Shown one piece after another: positions 11,610 through 20,638 of a stretch of 64,000 bases of DNA. The notes beneath the pieces are model-generated. The model searched no databases. It was given only the letters and a program-made list of their open reading frames with translations, and was not told where the DNA came from. Every line of letters starts with the position of its first letter. The first letter of the stretch is position 1. Source of the stretch: Bifidobacterium miconis (lineage in GTDB: Bacteria > Actinomycetota > Actinomycetes > Actinomycetales > Bifidobacteriaceae); contig NZ_JAHBBH010000001.1 in the NCBI RefSeq assembly GCF_019331735.1, positions 1 through 64,000 on the forward strand, in the 5' to 3' direction. A program made the translations under genes and the position numbers.

Positions 11610-12398
11610 TCAGTGCGCCGGGCCCTGCTCCCAGCCAGCGATCAGGAACGTGCGCGTCGGATTCGCCGGACGCACGATCGCGCCGAACAGCCGCTCGAAC
11701 CCCGTGGTGTCGCCGCGGTACGCCGCATGCTTGGCTGTCTTGTACCCGTCGCGCGTCACCGGGCCCCAGTCTAGGTCCCAGCCCGCATCATGGGCAAGGC
11801 GCGAGGCGAAGATGCGCAAGGTCATCGCGTTGCCGCCCTTGAACGGGTGTAGATAGCCGAGCTCGTCGTAGACGTGGGCCAGCTCGCGCACGAACACGTC
11901 GCGGTCCAACGCGACCAGATTGCGCTTGTCGGCCAGCTCGGTCGCGATGTTGAGCGCGCCCGTCTCGATCAGCGCGGCGGGGAAGAACGTGTCCGGATTG
12001 CTCGCGATCGCGCGGTCGGACGTGACCTCGCGCGTCGTGTTCGACGTGCGTAGACGGCCCGCATCGGAGAACACCCCCTCGAACAGGCCGCGGTGAATCG
12101 CCTCAAGCTCGTTCAGGTCGCCTTCCGCCGGCCAGCCGCGCTCCACCAGCAGCACGGTGCGCGCCACGATGCCGCTGGCATGATCGGCCGCATGGTCGTC
12201 AAGGCTCCCGTCCGCCAGACGCGCCGCCGCAAGCCCCGACGTTTCGGCGTCCGCCGCGTCGATCAGCGCGGACACGTCGATGTCGCCGCGCTCGTATCCG
12301 GTCAGGGCCCGCATCGTCGCGTCGCCCGGCCTCATCGCTTCCAACGCGCAGTTCTTCAGTGCAAATGCGACTGCGCTCGCACGTTCAGCTGGAGTCAT
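11610..12398 (-). CDS. Fic-domain protein with a degenerate catalytic motif
   Basis: The 262-residue product has Fic features: GRLRTSNTTREV near residue 115 (the usual GxxRxxN region), a helical core, and the catalytic loop HPFKGGNAMTLR beginning at His184. Active AMPylating Fic proteins carry HPFx(D/E)GN(G)(K/R)xxR. Here the histidine and the asparagine remain, but the acidic metal ligand is Gly, the second glycine is Ala and the anion-hole Arg/Lys is Met. Classical AMP transfer therefore looks impaired, though an altered chemistry is possible. No separate antitoxin frame is evident beside it. It is convergent with miaA and divergent from ftsK. Confidence 0.82.
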   Translation of the reverse strand: MTPAERASAVAFALKNCALEAMRPGDATMRALTGYERGDIDVSALIDAADAETSGLAAARLADGSLDDHAADHASGIVARTVLLVERGWPAEGDLNELEAIHRGLFEGVFSDAGRLRTSNTTREVTSDRAIASNPDTFFPAALIETGALNIATELADKRNLVALDRDVFVRELAHVYDELGYLHPFKGGNAMTLRIFASRLAHDAGWDLDWGPVTRDGYKTAKHAAYRGDTTGFERLFGAIVRPANPTRTFLIAGWEQGPAH

Positions 12399-12481
12399 AG
12401 GGCCATCCTAGCGGATAAACCGTGAGGATGCCGGCAGCAACGGCGCGAAATGACGTGGTTTGGGTAGAATCGTGAACCGCT

Positions 12482-15451
12482 ATGGCACGAACATCATCAT
12501 CTGAGAAGAAGAAACCGCAACCCGCCGGACCGTCCGAGGCCGACGAGCCGGTCTGGAAGACGATCCTGCTGGCCGTTCCCCGGGCGCTCGGCGCGGCGGT
12601 CCGATCGGTGTCCGGAGTCGGCGAATTCGATCCCGCCTACCGTCGCGACGGCCTGTGCTTCCTGATGCTCGTGCTCGCCATCTGCTTCTGCGCGTCCGAA
12701 TGGTTCCGCGTCAACGGCGTGCTCGGCCGGTTCCTGCACGCGATCGCGGCCGGCCTGTTCGGCGTGATGAGCGTGATCGTGCCGGTGCTGCTCGCGATCG
12801 TCGCCGTGCGGCTCATGCGCAATTCCGGCAAGGGATCGGACAATCCGCGCGTGGTGACCGGCTGGGTGCTGCTCCTGTGGGCGGTGTGCTCGATCATCGA
12901 CGTGGCCGTCGCCGCGGACACGCCCGGCTTCGACATCGCCGTCCTGCAGCGGGCCGGCGGCCTGCTCGGCTTCGCGCTCGGATCGCCGCTGGCATGGGGC
13001 CTGTCGAATGCGTTCGCGATCGTCGTGTTCGTCGTCGTCGCGCTGTTCTCGCTGCTGCTCATCACGCGCACGCATGTGACCGACCTGCCCGGCAACGCCC
13101 GTGCGCTCGCCGACCGGCTGCACCTGTTCGACGGCGCGCATAACGGTTCGTCCAGAAAACGCGGCGCGTCCGACGACGAGCAGTCCCAGTTCCCGAACGA
13201 AGTGCGCGTCGGCGACGGCACGCTTGCGTTCGCCGACGGCGTGCCCGCGCACGATGGGACCGACGACGACGCCGATGACGGGCGCGGCGCGTCGGCGCGC
13301 GGGGGATTCCTTTCCCGCCTGTTCTCCTCATTCCGCCGCAAAGGCGACGAAAACCGTTCACTCGACCGTTACGCCGGCGACGAGGCGTTCGACCATGCCG
13401 CCGAACGCCACGGTCAGGCCGCGGAAACGCATCTGGACGGAGGCGCGGGCTCCGCGCATCCGCGCACGGTGTCGTCGAGCGGTGGATACGGCGCCATGGG
13501 TTCGTCCATGCCGATTTCCGGCGGACTGCCGCATGCCGTGCCGTCGGGGGCTCCCGTTCCCCGGTCCGTCACGGGCACGGCGTCGGCCGGTTCGGCGGGC
13601 ATGCCCGGCGCGGACCCGTGGGCCGGCATCGGCGTGGACGGCACGACCGTCATGCCGTCCGGCACGACCCCAACAGTCGCCGAGACCGGCGGGGAACGGG
13701 TTGACCCGCACACCGGCGAGCTGCTGGACGACGTGCCGTCCGGCGGCGCATCAGGATATGTCGGCGGAGCCGTGCCGTCATCGTCCTCCTCGTCCGTCAC
13801 TCCGATGGTCGCGACGCCGTCCGCAACGGCCGCGACGCCGGACGGATCCGGCGTTCCCGCGGCCTGGGCGGCCGACGCGGCGGGGACGCCCGCCCAGGCC
13901 GATCAGAACCTGCCGTACCAGCTGCCCAGCCTCGCGATCCTGACCAAGGGCCAGCCGCACGCCGCGCGCACCCCGGCCAACGACCACGTCATCGCCGCGC
14001 TGACGAACACGTTCCAGCAGTTCAACGTCGACGCGAAGGTCGTCGGCTTCCTGCGCGGACCCTCCGTCACCCAGTACGAGGTCGAGCTCGGCCCCGGCGT
14101 CAAGGTCGAAAAGGTCACCAACCTGCAGAAGAACATCGCGTACGCGGTGGCCAGCTCCGACGTGCGCATCCTCTCGCCGATCCCGGGCAAATCCGCCATC
14201 GGCATCGAAATCCCGAACGTCGACCGCGAAATCGTGCACTTGGGCGACGTGCTGCGAAGCGACAAGGCCGTCAACGACCCGGCCCCGATGCTCACCGGCG
14301 TCGGCAAGGACGTCGAAGGCCACTTCGTGACCGCCGACCTGACCAAAATGCCGCACCTGCTCGTCGCCGGCGCGACCGGCTCCGGCAAGTCGAGCTTTAT
14401 CAACTCGATGCTCACGTCGATCATCATGCGCGCGACGCCGGAACAGGTGCGCATGATCATGGTCGACCCCAAGCGCGTGGAGCTGTCCGCGTACGCGGGC
14501 ATCCCGCACCTGCTCACGCCGATCATCACCGACCCGAAAAAGGCCGCGCAGGCGCTCGAATGGGTCGTCAAGGAGATGGACGCGCGCTACTCCGACCTCG
14601 AGTTCTTCGGATTCCGCCACATCAAGGACTTCAACAAGGCCGTGCGCGAGGGCAAGGTGCACGCGCCCGCAGGCTCGCAGCGCAAGGTGGCCCCCTACCC
14701 GTACATTCTCGTGGTCGTCGACGAGATGGCCGACCTCATGATGGTCGCCAAAAACGACGTGGAAAGCTCCATCCAGCGCATCACGCAGCTTGCACGAGCC
14801 GCCGGCGTGCACCTCGTGCTCGCCACGCAGCGTCCGTCCGTCGACGTGGTCACCGGCCTCATCAAGGCCAACATCCCGTCGCGTCTTGCCTTCGCGACCT
14901 CGTCGGCCACCGATTCGCGCGTCATCCTCGACACCACCGGCGCCGAGGCGCTCATCGGCCAGGGCGACGCGCTGTTCCTGCCGATGGGACTCGCCAAGCC
15001 GTTGCGCGTGCAGGGCTCGTGGGTGAGCGAATCCGAAATCCGCAAGGCCGTCGAATTCGTGCGCACCCAGCGCAAGCCCAGCTACCGCGAGGACATCGAA
15101 CAGATGGCCAAGGAGGCGGAGAAGTCCGCCGCCGAACCGGACGAGGAGATCGGCGACGACATGGACGTGCTGCTGCAGGCCGCCGAACTCGTCGTCACCA
15201 CGCAGTTCGGCTCCACGTCCATGCTCCAGCGCAAGCTGCGCGTCGGCTTCGCCAAGGCCGGCCGACTCATGGACCTGCTCGAATCGCGCGGCGTGGTCGG
15301 CCCGTCCGAAGGCTCCAAGGCGCGTCAGGTGCTCGTCCAGCCGCAGGACCTGCCCGCCGTGCTCGCGTTCATCCGCGGCGAGACGAGCTCGCTGCAATCG
15401 TCCGGCGGCGACGCCGGGGCCGCGCCGGACGGATCGGGCGCACTGGTCTGA
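12482..15451 (+). CDS. ftsK: DNA translocase FtsK/SpoIIIE
   Basis: FtsK pumps chromosomal DNA through the division septum and helps resolve dimers. The 989-residue product has an N-terminal membrane part with four to five helices up to about residue 195, a long low-complexity Gly/Ser/Pro/Asp linker to about 470, and a motor domain with Walker A GATGSGKS near 630-637 and Walker [15 protein letters not shown]. The C-terminal winged-helix gamma domain (about 895-965; [20 protein letters not shown]) reads KOPS-type polarity sequences. A tRNA gene lies directly downstream. Confidence 0.95.
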   Translation: MARTSSSEKKKPQPAGPSEADEPVWKTILLAVPRALGAAVRSVSGVGEFDPAYRRDGLCFLMLVLAICFCASEWFRVNGVLGRFLHAIAAGLFGVMSVIVPVLLAIVAVRLMRNSGKGSDNPRVVTGWVLLLWAVCSIIDVAVAADTPGFDIAVLQRAGGLLGFALGSPLAWGLSNAFAIVVFVVVALFSLLLITRTHVTDLPGNARALADRLHLFDGAHNGSSRKRGASDDEQSQFPNEVRVGDGTLAFADGVPAHDGTDDDADDGRGASARGGFLSRLFSSFRRKGDENRSLDRYAGDEAFDHAAERHGQAAETHLDGGAGSAHPRTVSSSGGYGAMGSSMPISGGLPHAVPSGAPVPRSVTGTASAGSAGMPGADPWAGIGVDGTTVMPSGTTPTVAETGGERVDPHTGELLDDVPSGGASGYVGGAVPSSSSSSVTPMVATPSATAATPDGSGVPAAWAADAAGTPAQADQNLPYQLPSLAILTKGQPHAARTPANDHVIAALTNTFQQFNVDAKVVGFLRGPSVTQYEVELGPGVKVEKVTNLQKNIAYAVASSDVRILSPIPGKSAIGIEIPNVDREIVHLGDVLRSDKAVNDPAPMLTGVGKDVEGHFVTADLTKMPHLLVAGATGSGKSSFINSMLTSIIMRATPEQVRMIMVDPKRVELSAYAGIPHLLTPIITDPKKAAQALEWVVKEMDARYSDLEFFGFRHIKDFNKAVREGKVHAPAGSQRKVAPYPYILVVVDEMADLMMVAKNDVESSIQRITQLARAAGVHLVLATQRPSVDVVTGLIKANIPSRLAFATSSATDSRVILDTTGAEALIGQGDALFLPMGLAKPLRVQGSWVSESEIRKAVEFVRTQRKPSYREDIEQMAKEAEKSAAEPDEEIGDDMDVLLQAAELVVTTQFGSTSMLQRKLRVGFAKAGRLMDLLESRGVVGPSEGSKARQVLVQPQDLPAVLAFIRGETSSLQSSGGDAGAAPDGSGALV

Positions 15452-15532
15452 CATTGCGCAATGCCGTGCGCTCCCTCCCGCGCGCATGGCGTACAATATA
15501 ACGGTTGGCCGTTGCGACATGCTCCGGCCGAC

Positions 15533-15611
15533 GCCCTCGTGGCGAAATGGTATACGCAGTCGACTTAAAATCGATCGCTTCGGCTTGCGGGTTCGAGTCC
15601 CGCCGGGGGCA
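15533..15611 (+). tRNA. tRNA-Leu (UAA)
   Basis: The acceptor arms GCCCTCG and CGGGGGC pair with one G-T wobble. The anticodon stem GTCGA/TCGAT closes the loop CTTAAAA, giving anticodon TAA, and the T arm is GCGGG-TTCGAGT-CCCGC. The variable region is 11 bases with a GC-TTCG-GC mini-hairpin, short but still leucine-like. CCA is not encoded. A TACAAT hexamer about 40 bases upstream may be the -10 element. Confidence 0.9.
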
Positions 15612-15755
15612 CCTTTCTTACGCTGCGCCGCATAAGCGTTATCCGGCGGACAGCCGATCCGAGACGATTCGGAAACATTCGGTTTTTCTCGTGCTTATAG
15701 ACTGACCCGCGAATTGATACGCGAACGGCCGAACAAGGCCGGGGGAGGGATGACC

Positions 15756-16322
15756 ATGGCCGGTTGGCTGGACGTGAGCCGCGAAACTGAGGACGGGCTG
15801 CCCACGATGCTCGTGCAGGCGGTCGTGATCGCCGCCGCGATGTGCGTATGCGAACTGGTCAGCGCACCCATCTACGTGACGATGTCCGGCGACGCGTTCA
15901 ACATCCTGCCGTGGTTCCTCGTCGCCTCGCTGTTCGCCGTCGCCTTCACCTGCACGGTCGGTTTCATTCTGCTGTGGGTCGTCGAATCGCTCACCGCGCG
16001 CCACAGCCTGCCCAAGCTGCTGCCGTTCGTCTACGCGCTCGCCGGACTCATCGGCTTCGCCGCATGGGGCTACGCCGTCTATCCCGCCGTCATCGACTCG
16101 ATCGTCGTGCCGGTCGGCGGCACGGCGCTCGCCGCGGGCGCGAAGCTCGGCATCGGCGTCAACTGCGCGGCCGCCGGATTCGTCTCGTTCTTCTTCGGCG
16201 CCATCCTCACGCCGCGCATCGCGGGCCGTCGCGCCGCGGTGATCGCGGCCGGCGTCGCCGCGCTCGCGATCGCCGCGCTGGGCGGCGTCGTGTTCGCCAT
16301 GACCATGTCGACGCTGTCCTGA
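15756..16322 (+). CDS. Small polytopic membrane protein of unknown function
   Basis: No family is recognised. From the ATG at 15756, which sits eight bases after GGGGGAGGG, the product is 188 residues with about five hydrophobic helices: roughly residues 15-35, 50-75, 85-105, 115-140 and 150-185. Motifs of a transporter or enzyme are not visible. An in-frame ATG six bases upstream is less likely because it almost touches the ribosome-binding site. The gene lies between tRNA-Leu and the FKBP isomerase gene. Confidence 0.7.
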   Translation: MAGWLDVSRETEDGLPTMLVQAVVIAAAMCVCELVSAPIYVTMSGDAFNILPWFLVASLFAVAFTCTVGFILLWVVESLTARHSLPKLLPFVYALAGLIGFAAWGYAVYPAVIDSIVVPVGGTALAAGAKLGIGVNCAAAGFVSFFFGAILTPRIAGRRAAVIAAGVAALAIAALGGVVFAMTMSTLS

Positions 16323-16448
16323 CCGGTCGCCCCAGCCCGCGACGCCGGATGGCGCCGCCCGTCGCAACGCTTGCGCGGTGCGGCGAGGACGGGTATCCTA
16401 AGGCACATTGTGCGCGGCGATGCCGCGTGTATCGACAAGGAGGAACAC

Positions 16449-16853
16449 ATGGCAGCGAACATGCCCAAGGTCAACGCCGAATTCGGCGCCACGCCGACCA
16501 TCGAATTCGAGGGCGAGGCTCCGGCCGGACTCAAGGCCGTCGAGCTCGTCGAGGGCGACGGCCCGATCGTGCGCCGCGGCGACACGGTGACCGTCAACTA
16601 TCACGGCGTCGTGTGGGGCAAGAGCGAGCCGTTCGACTCGAGCTTCGCCCGCCACCAGCCGGCCAGCTTCGGCATTGGCGTCGGCCAGGTCATCAAGGGC
16701 TGGGACCAGACCGTGCCGGGCCACAACGTCGGCTCCCGTCTGGTCGTCTCCATCCCGCCGGAGTACGGCTACGGCTCGCGCGGCGTCCCGCAGGCCGGCA
16801 TCGGCGGCGGCGACACGCTCGTGTTCGTCATCGACATCATCTCCACCCGCTGA
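16449..16853 (+). CDS. FKBP-type peptidyl-prolyl cis-trans isomerase
   Basis: This 134-residue single-domain FKBP catalyses cis-trans isomerisation at proline bonds. The fold is clear from VRRGDTVTVNYHGVVW, FDSSF, VIKGWDQTVPG, VGSRLVVSIPPEYGYG and the closing GGGDTLVFVIDII. No signal peptide or lipobox is present, so it should be cytoplasmic. AAGGAGG precedes the ATG with ideal spacing. A terminator follows, separating it from greA. Confidence 0.94.
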   Translation: MAANMPKVNAEFGATPTIEFEGEAPAGLKAVELVEGDGPIVRRGDTVTVNYHGVVWGKSEPFDSSFARHQPASFGIGVGQVIKGWDQTVPGHNVGSRLVVSIPPEYGYGSRGVPQAGIGGGDTLVFVIDIISTR

Positions 16854-16882
16854 GCGACGGGACACCCGTCCAGCAAGCGGAC

Positions 16883-16908
16883 GCGCCGGCGCAAGTCGGC
16901 GCTTTTTT
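16883..16908 (+). terminator. Intrinsic terminator between the FKBP gene and greA
   Basis: GCGCCG pairs with CGGCGC across an eight-base loop and is followed by six T residues. Confidence 0.85.
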
Positions 16909-16948
16909 CGTACACTGACTCAACAGACCTAACCAAGGAAGGACCATC

Positions 16949-17428
16949 ATGGGTGAAGAAAAGGCCGTCCCGCTGACGCAGGATGCGTACGACAAGCTGA
17001 AGGACGAACTCGCCTACCGCGAAGGCCAGTACCGTGACGAGATCACCAAGCGCATCGCCGCGGCCCGCGCCGAGGGCGATCTGTCCGAGAACGGCGGCTA
17101 TCAGGCCGCCCGCGAGGAGCAGAGCAAGAACGAGGGTCGCATCAACGAACTCATCGTCAAGCTGCGCAACGCGGTCATCGTCGAGGCCCCGAAGGCCGGC
17201 ACCGTCGGCAACGGCTCGCTGGTGACCATCGAACTGGCCGGCAACGAGATGACCTACGTGCTCGGCGCGCGCGACATGGCGTCCGTCACCAAGTACGACG
17301 TGCTGAGCGAGGATTCGCCGATCGGCAAGGCCATCATGGGCGCCAAGCAGGGCGACACGGTGAGCTATCAGGCCCCGAACGGCCGCACGATCAGCGTGAC
17401 CATCAAGGAGGCCAAGCCGGTCGAGTGA
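16949..17428 (+). CDS. greA: Transcription elongation factor GreA
   Basis: GreA rescues backtracked RNA polymerase by stimulating transcript cleavage. The 159-residue product has the N-terminal coiled-coil with the acidic tip (AEGDLSENGGYQAAREEQ shown in part: GDLSENGGYQAA) and the C-terminal FKBP-like domain ending ISVTIKEAKPVE. AAGGAAGGACC lies upstream of the ATG. It is transcribed as a single gene between two hairpins. Confidence 0.95.
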   Translation: MGEEKAVPLTQDAYDKLKDELAYREGQYRDEITKRIAAARAEGDLSENGGYQAAREEQSKNEGRINELIVKLRNAVIVEAPKAGTVGNGSLVTIELAGNEMTYVLGARDMASVTKYDVLSEDSPIGKAIMGAKQGDTVSYQAPNGRTISVTIKEAKPVE

Positions 17429-17471
17429 CGCGGCTCCCGCGGCCGGTTCCGACTGCGCGGCATTCCGTTGA

Positions 17472-17515
17472 CGAGGGGGCTTCCTGCCCGGGTTTCGGTG
17501 TGGGAAGCCCCCTCG
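17472..17515. terminator. Hairpin between greA and the hemolysin III gene
   Basis: A 13-bp perfect stem (CGAGGGGGCTTCC and its complement) encloses an 18-base loop. There is no strong T tract on the plus side, but the position between convergent genes suggests termination in both directions. Confidence 0.65.
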
Positions 17516-17606
17516 CGCATTTGGCGGGCGGAACCGCGGGGGCGCGCGGTCGGCGGCATCGGGTGCATCCGTGATCCGTTGTCCGGCCGTCGCGTCGGCG
17601 CGTCCG

Positions 17607-18512
17607 CTAGTGCCAGAGCGAGACGATCACCATGTAGATCGCGACCATATGGCATGCGTATCCGGCAACGGTGCCGGTGTGGAAGATCTCGTGGAAGCCG
17701 AACACGCGCGGCCACGGGTCGGGCCTGCGCAGCCCGTAGACGATCGCGCCGGCGATGTAGCACGCGCCGCCCGCGCCCAATAGGATCACGACGGTGGGCC
17801 CCGCGTACGGGGACGTCCAGAACAGGCTCATGAACGCGACGCCCGACACGCCGAAGATGATGTAGACGATCACGTACAGCCAGCGGGGCGCGCCGATCCA
17901 GATCACGTGGATGACGAGCGCGACCAGCGTGCACGCCCACATGCCGGCGATGATCGCGTCGCGCCAGTGCGGCGCGAGCGCGAACGAGACGGGCGTGTAC
18001 GTGCCGGCGATGAGCAGGAAGATGTTCATGTGGTCGATGCGGCGCAGCACGTCGGTGACGCGCGGCGACCAGTCGCCCAGATGGTAGGCGGCCGAGTTGC
18101 CGAACAGGACCAGCGAGCAGGTCATGAACACGGCGCACGCCCATTTGAGTCCGGCTCCCTGCGCGAGGCAGATGAGCACGATGCCGGCGGCGAGTGCGAG
18201 GGGCGTGGCGACGGCGTGGATCCAGCCGCGCAGGAGCGGCTTGGGCCGGCCGTGCACGTCGAGTCGGATCTTGCGCTCGACCTCGGCGGGGGAGATGCCT
18301 TCGAGGCGGGCCGCGCGCGTCTCCGCCTTGGCGATGACGGCAAGCGCCTTTTCCTCGCCGTGCCGGCGGATGCGTTCGGCCTTGGCCTGCGCTTTGACGC
18401 GTACGGCGTCCGCCTTGGCCTGCAGCGCCGCCTCGCGCGCCTTGGTCGCGGCGTCGCGGGCCGCCTGTATGGCCGCGCGTTTGCGCGCGACCTCTTCTTC
18501 GGAGACTGCCAT
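17607..18512 (-). CDS. Hemolysin III / TrhA-family membrane protein with an N-terminal coiled coil
   Basis: From the ATG preceded by GGGAGG the product is 301 residues. Residues 5-75 are an Ala/Lys/Glu/Arg-rich helix (ARKRAAIQAARDAATKAREA and onward), likely a cytoplasmic coiled coil. The family domain follows with seven membrane helices and conserved polar motifs: NSAAYHLGDWSP, RRIDHMNIFLLIAGTYTP and, near the end, FGFHEIFHTGTVAGYACHM. These Ser/His/Asp residues match the PAQR/CREST hydrolase-like metal site. A much longer open frame upstream only shadows the antisense kinase gene. Two palindromic boxes lie about 55 bases upstream of its start. Confidence 0.88.
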   Translation of the reverse strand: MAVSEEEVARKRAAIQAARDAATKAREAALQAKADAVRVKAQAKAERIRRHGEEKALAVIAKAETRAARLEGISPAEVERKIRLDVHGRPKPLLRGWIHAVATPLALAAGIVLICLAQGAGLKWACAVFMTCSLVLFGNSAAYHLGDWSPRVTDVLRRIDHMNIFLLIAGTYTPVSFALAPHWRDAIIAGMWACTLVALVIHVIWIGAPRWLYVIVYIIFGVSGVAFMSLFWTSPYAGPTVVILLGAGGACYIAGAIVYGLRRPDPWPRVFGFHEIFHTGTVAGYACHMVAIYMVIVSLWH

Positions 18513-18563
18513 CGTTCCTCCCATCGACGATTGCTGTCGATATCGGCGTCGGCATAGACAATA

Positions 18564-18596
18564 ACCTACGCTACCGTAACCTACGATAACGTAACC
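18564..18596. promoter_or_regulatory. Two tandem operator-like palindromes in a divergent promoter region
   Basis: A 15-base unit beginning ACCTACG occurs twice head to tail and starts a third time. Inside it, TACGCTACCGTA (18567-18578) and TACGATAACGTA (18582-18593) share the near-palindrome TACGnTAnCGTA. They lie between the divergent hemolysin III and PdtaS-like kinase genes. This resembles a TetR-type operator pair; the regulator is not identifiable here. Confidence 0.55.
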
Positions 18597-18668
18597 AATG
18601 TGTTTGTCAAGACCGTGTTCGGCATGGGCATGTTCGCGTGACGCACACGGTTGCGTATGATGGTGGGC

Positions 18669-20156
18669 ATGGCTGATTTCACACAAGTACTCGCTACACG
18701 ACCCGACTTCGACGCGGAGGACCGCGAATGGCTGCACCATCTGGTGGGCGACTGGCAGGTCATCGCGGACCTGAGCTTCGCCGACCTGCTGCTCATCGTG
18801 CAGGACGGCGACGGCCATTACGTGGTGGCCGAACAGTGCCGCCCGTCCACCGTCTCCACGCTGCGCACCGAGGACGTGGTCGGCGACCTCGCCCCCGAAG
18901 ACATGATCGGCGAGCTCGACGCGGCCATGAGCTCCGAAGTGGTGTTCCGCTCCACCGTGCTGCGCAACGTCGGCAAGTCCACCGTATGCAACGTGTACGC
19001 GCCGGTGCGCCACAACGGCAAGACGCTCGGACTCGTGGTGCGCGAGACCAACATGGCCACGCGCGAATCCAACGGCCGCAACGAGTCCGAAAGCATCAAC
19101 GCGGGCAAGCAGCTCTACGAGATGATTCCGCGCGGCCAGTTCCCCTACACCGATTCGGTGATGAGCCAGCGGCACATCGCGCGCGTCTCCGACGGCTTCA
19201 TCGTGCTCGCCGAGGACGGCGTGGTCCGCTACGCCTCCCCGAACGCGATCAGCTGCTTCCGCCGTCTCGGCTCGCTGGTGACCATGCAGGGCAAGCTCCT
19301 GAGCGAAGTCGGCACGCAGCTCCTGCACGAAAACGATCCGCTGCCCGAATCGCTGCCGCTGGTTTTGAGCGGCAAGGCGGCCATCGACTCCGAGCTCAAC
19401 GCGAACCGTTCCGCGGTGTCCATGCGCTCCATGCCGCTGTACGGCACGAACGGGCGCACGGGCGCGATCATCCTGTGCCGCGACGTGACCGAGCTGCGCC
19501 GCCGCGAGGAGGAACTGCAGACCAAGGACGCGACGATCTCCGAAATCCACCACCGCGTCAAGAACAACCTGCAGGCCGTCTCCGCGCTGCTGCGCCTGCA
19601 GGCGCGCAAGACCAAGTCCGAAGAGGTCAAGAAGGAACTCGAGGAGGCGCAGCGCCGCGTGCAGACCATCGCGATGGTGCACGAGGGCCTGAGCCAGACC
19701 GCCGACGAGATCGTCGACTTCGACAAGGTGATCTCCAACCTGCTCAAGATGAGCGTGGACCTGGCCACCATGCGCGACCAGCACATCAGCATCGAATACG
19801 TCGGCCAGTTCGGCATGATGCCCGCGCAGGACGCCACGCCGCTGTCGCTCGTGCTCACCGAGCTGATCACCAACGCGGTCGAGCATGGCTTCGAAGGGCG
19901 CAAGGAGGGCCACATCGTCATCTCCGTGGGCCGTTCGGGCGCGAACCTCAACGTGGTCGTCGAGGACGACGGCTCCGGCCTCGACCACGAGGAAAAGAAC
20001 GGCATGGCCCGTTCGAGCGGTTCCGGCCTCGGCACGCAGATCATCAACACGTTCGTGACCAACGACTTCGGCGGCAGCGTGCACTGGGAGCCGCGCCGCG
20101 AGGGAGGCACGCGCGTGGTGCTCGACATGAAGCTGCGCGCCGCGCAGGACGAGTGA
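18669..20156 (+). CDS. pdtaS: Cytosolic sensor histidine kinase, PdtaS-like (HisKA_2 type)
   Basis: The 495-residue product has no membrane helix. Order: an N-terminal GAF-like sensor (about 5-150), a PAS domain (about 170-275), a HisKA_2 phospho-acceptor region with EIHHRVKNNLQAVSALLRLQ in which the first histidine pair is the site, and a HATPase domain with LVLTELITNAVEHGF, VEDDGSGL and SGLGTQII. This matches PdtaS of actinobacteria, which signals to the ANTAR antiterminator PdtaR. A PdtaR-like gene is found at 49789 in this window, 30 kb away. The ATG reading MADFTQV is preferred over a TTG 18 bases upstream. Confidence 0.88.
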   Translation: MADFTQVLATRPDFDAEDREWLHHLVGDWQVIADLSFADLLLIVQDGDGHYVVAEQCRPSTVSTLRTEDVVGDLAPEDMIGELDAAMSSEVVFRSTVLRNVGKSTVCNVYAPVRHNGKTLGLVVRETNMATRESNGRNESESINAGKQLYEMIPRGQFPYTDSVMSQRHIARVSDGFIVLAEDGVVRYASPNAISCFRRLGSLVTMQGKLLSEVGTQLLHENDPLPESLPLVLSGKAAIDSELNANRSAVSMRSMPLYGTNGRTGAIILCRDVTELRRREEELQTKDATISEIHHRVKNNLQAVSALLRLQARKTKSEEVKKELEEAQRRVQTIAMVHEGLSQTADEIVDFDKVISNLLKMSVDLATMRDQHISIEYVGQFGMMPAQDATPLSLVLTELITNAVEHGFEGRKEGHIVISVGRSGANLNVVVEDDGSGLDHEEKNGMARSSGSGLGTQIINTFVTNDFGGSVHWEPRREGGTRVVLDMKLRAAQDE

Positions 20157-20175
20157 CCTCGCACGCTGCGAGGCG

Positions 20176-20226
20176 CATACGCGAAGCGGCCCACGGGAAA
20201 AGATCCCGTGGGCCGCTTCGCGTATG
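20176..20226. terminator. Long perfect hairpin between convergent pdtaS and whiB genes
   Basis: A 23-bp uninterrupted stem (outer end CATACGCG, inner end CCCACGGGA) encloses a five-base loop AAAGA. It lies 20 bases after the kinase stop and 63 bases from the WhiB stop, and probably ends transcripts from both sides. Confidence 0.75.
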
Positions 20227-20288
20227 AGCCGCCGCATTGGTTCGGATATCCGGACACGCCCGATCGCGCAGGCTCCACTCCGGCTGAA

Positions 20289-20564
20289 TCAGATCTGCTG
20301 CAACGCCTGGGAGCGGCGGGCACGCATCGCGCGGCGCTTGAGCGCGCGGCGCTCGTCCTCGCTCAGACCGCCCCACACGCCATAATCCTGATTGGTGTCC
20401 AGCGCGCACTTCAAGCACGCGTCGATGACCTTGCAGGTACGGCAGACGGCCTTGGCCTCCTCGATCTGCTGATATGCCGCGCCGGTGTTGCCGACCGGGA
20501 AGAACAGTTCCGGATCCTTGTCTCGGCACGCGGCCTTGGCTCGCCAGTCAAAAGCACTGCTCAT
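20289..20564 (-). CDS. WhiB-family iron-sulfur transcription factor (WhiB1/WblE-like)
   Basis: The 91-residue product carries four cluster cysteines C13, C41, C44 and C50 in C-x27-C-x2-C-x5-C, the turn motif GVWGG at 62-66 and a basic C-terminus ERRALKRRAMRARR. The segment DWRAKAACRDKDPELFFPVGN is typical of the WhiB1/WblE group, which holds a redox and NO-sensitive 4Fe-4S cluster and binds sigma factor and DNA. It is one of two WhiB proteins here. A spaced GGAAGG lies upstream of the ATG. Confidence 0.93.
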   Translation of the reverse strand: MSSAFDWRAKAACRDKDPELFFPVGNTGAAYQQIEEAKAVCRTCKVIDACLKCALDTNQDYGVWGGLSEDERRALKRRAMRARRSQALQQI

Positions 20565-20638
20565 CGTATCGCCTTCCTCATTCCACAGGACTCATGTCTT
20601 GTAACCACTACACAGATAACCACGAAACCACCGACTTT

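Noticed and set aside
18513..20237. Upstream extension of the hemolysin III frame
   Set aside because: The added sequence is antisense to the PdtaS-like kinase; the ATG with GGGAGG marks the true start.
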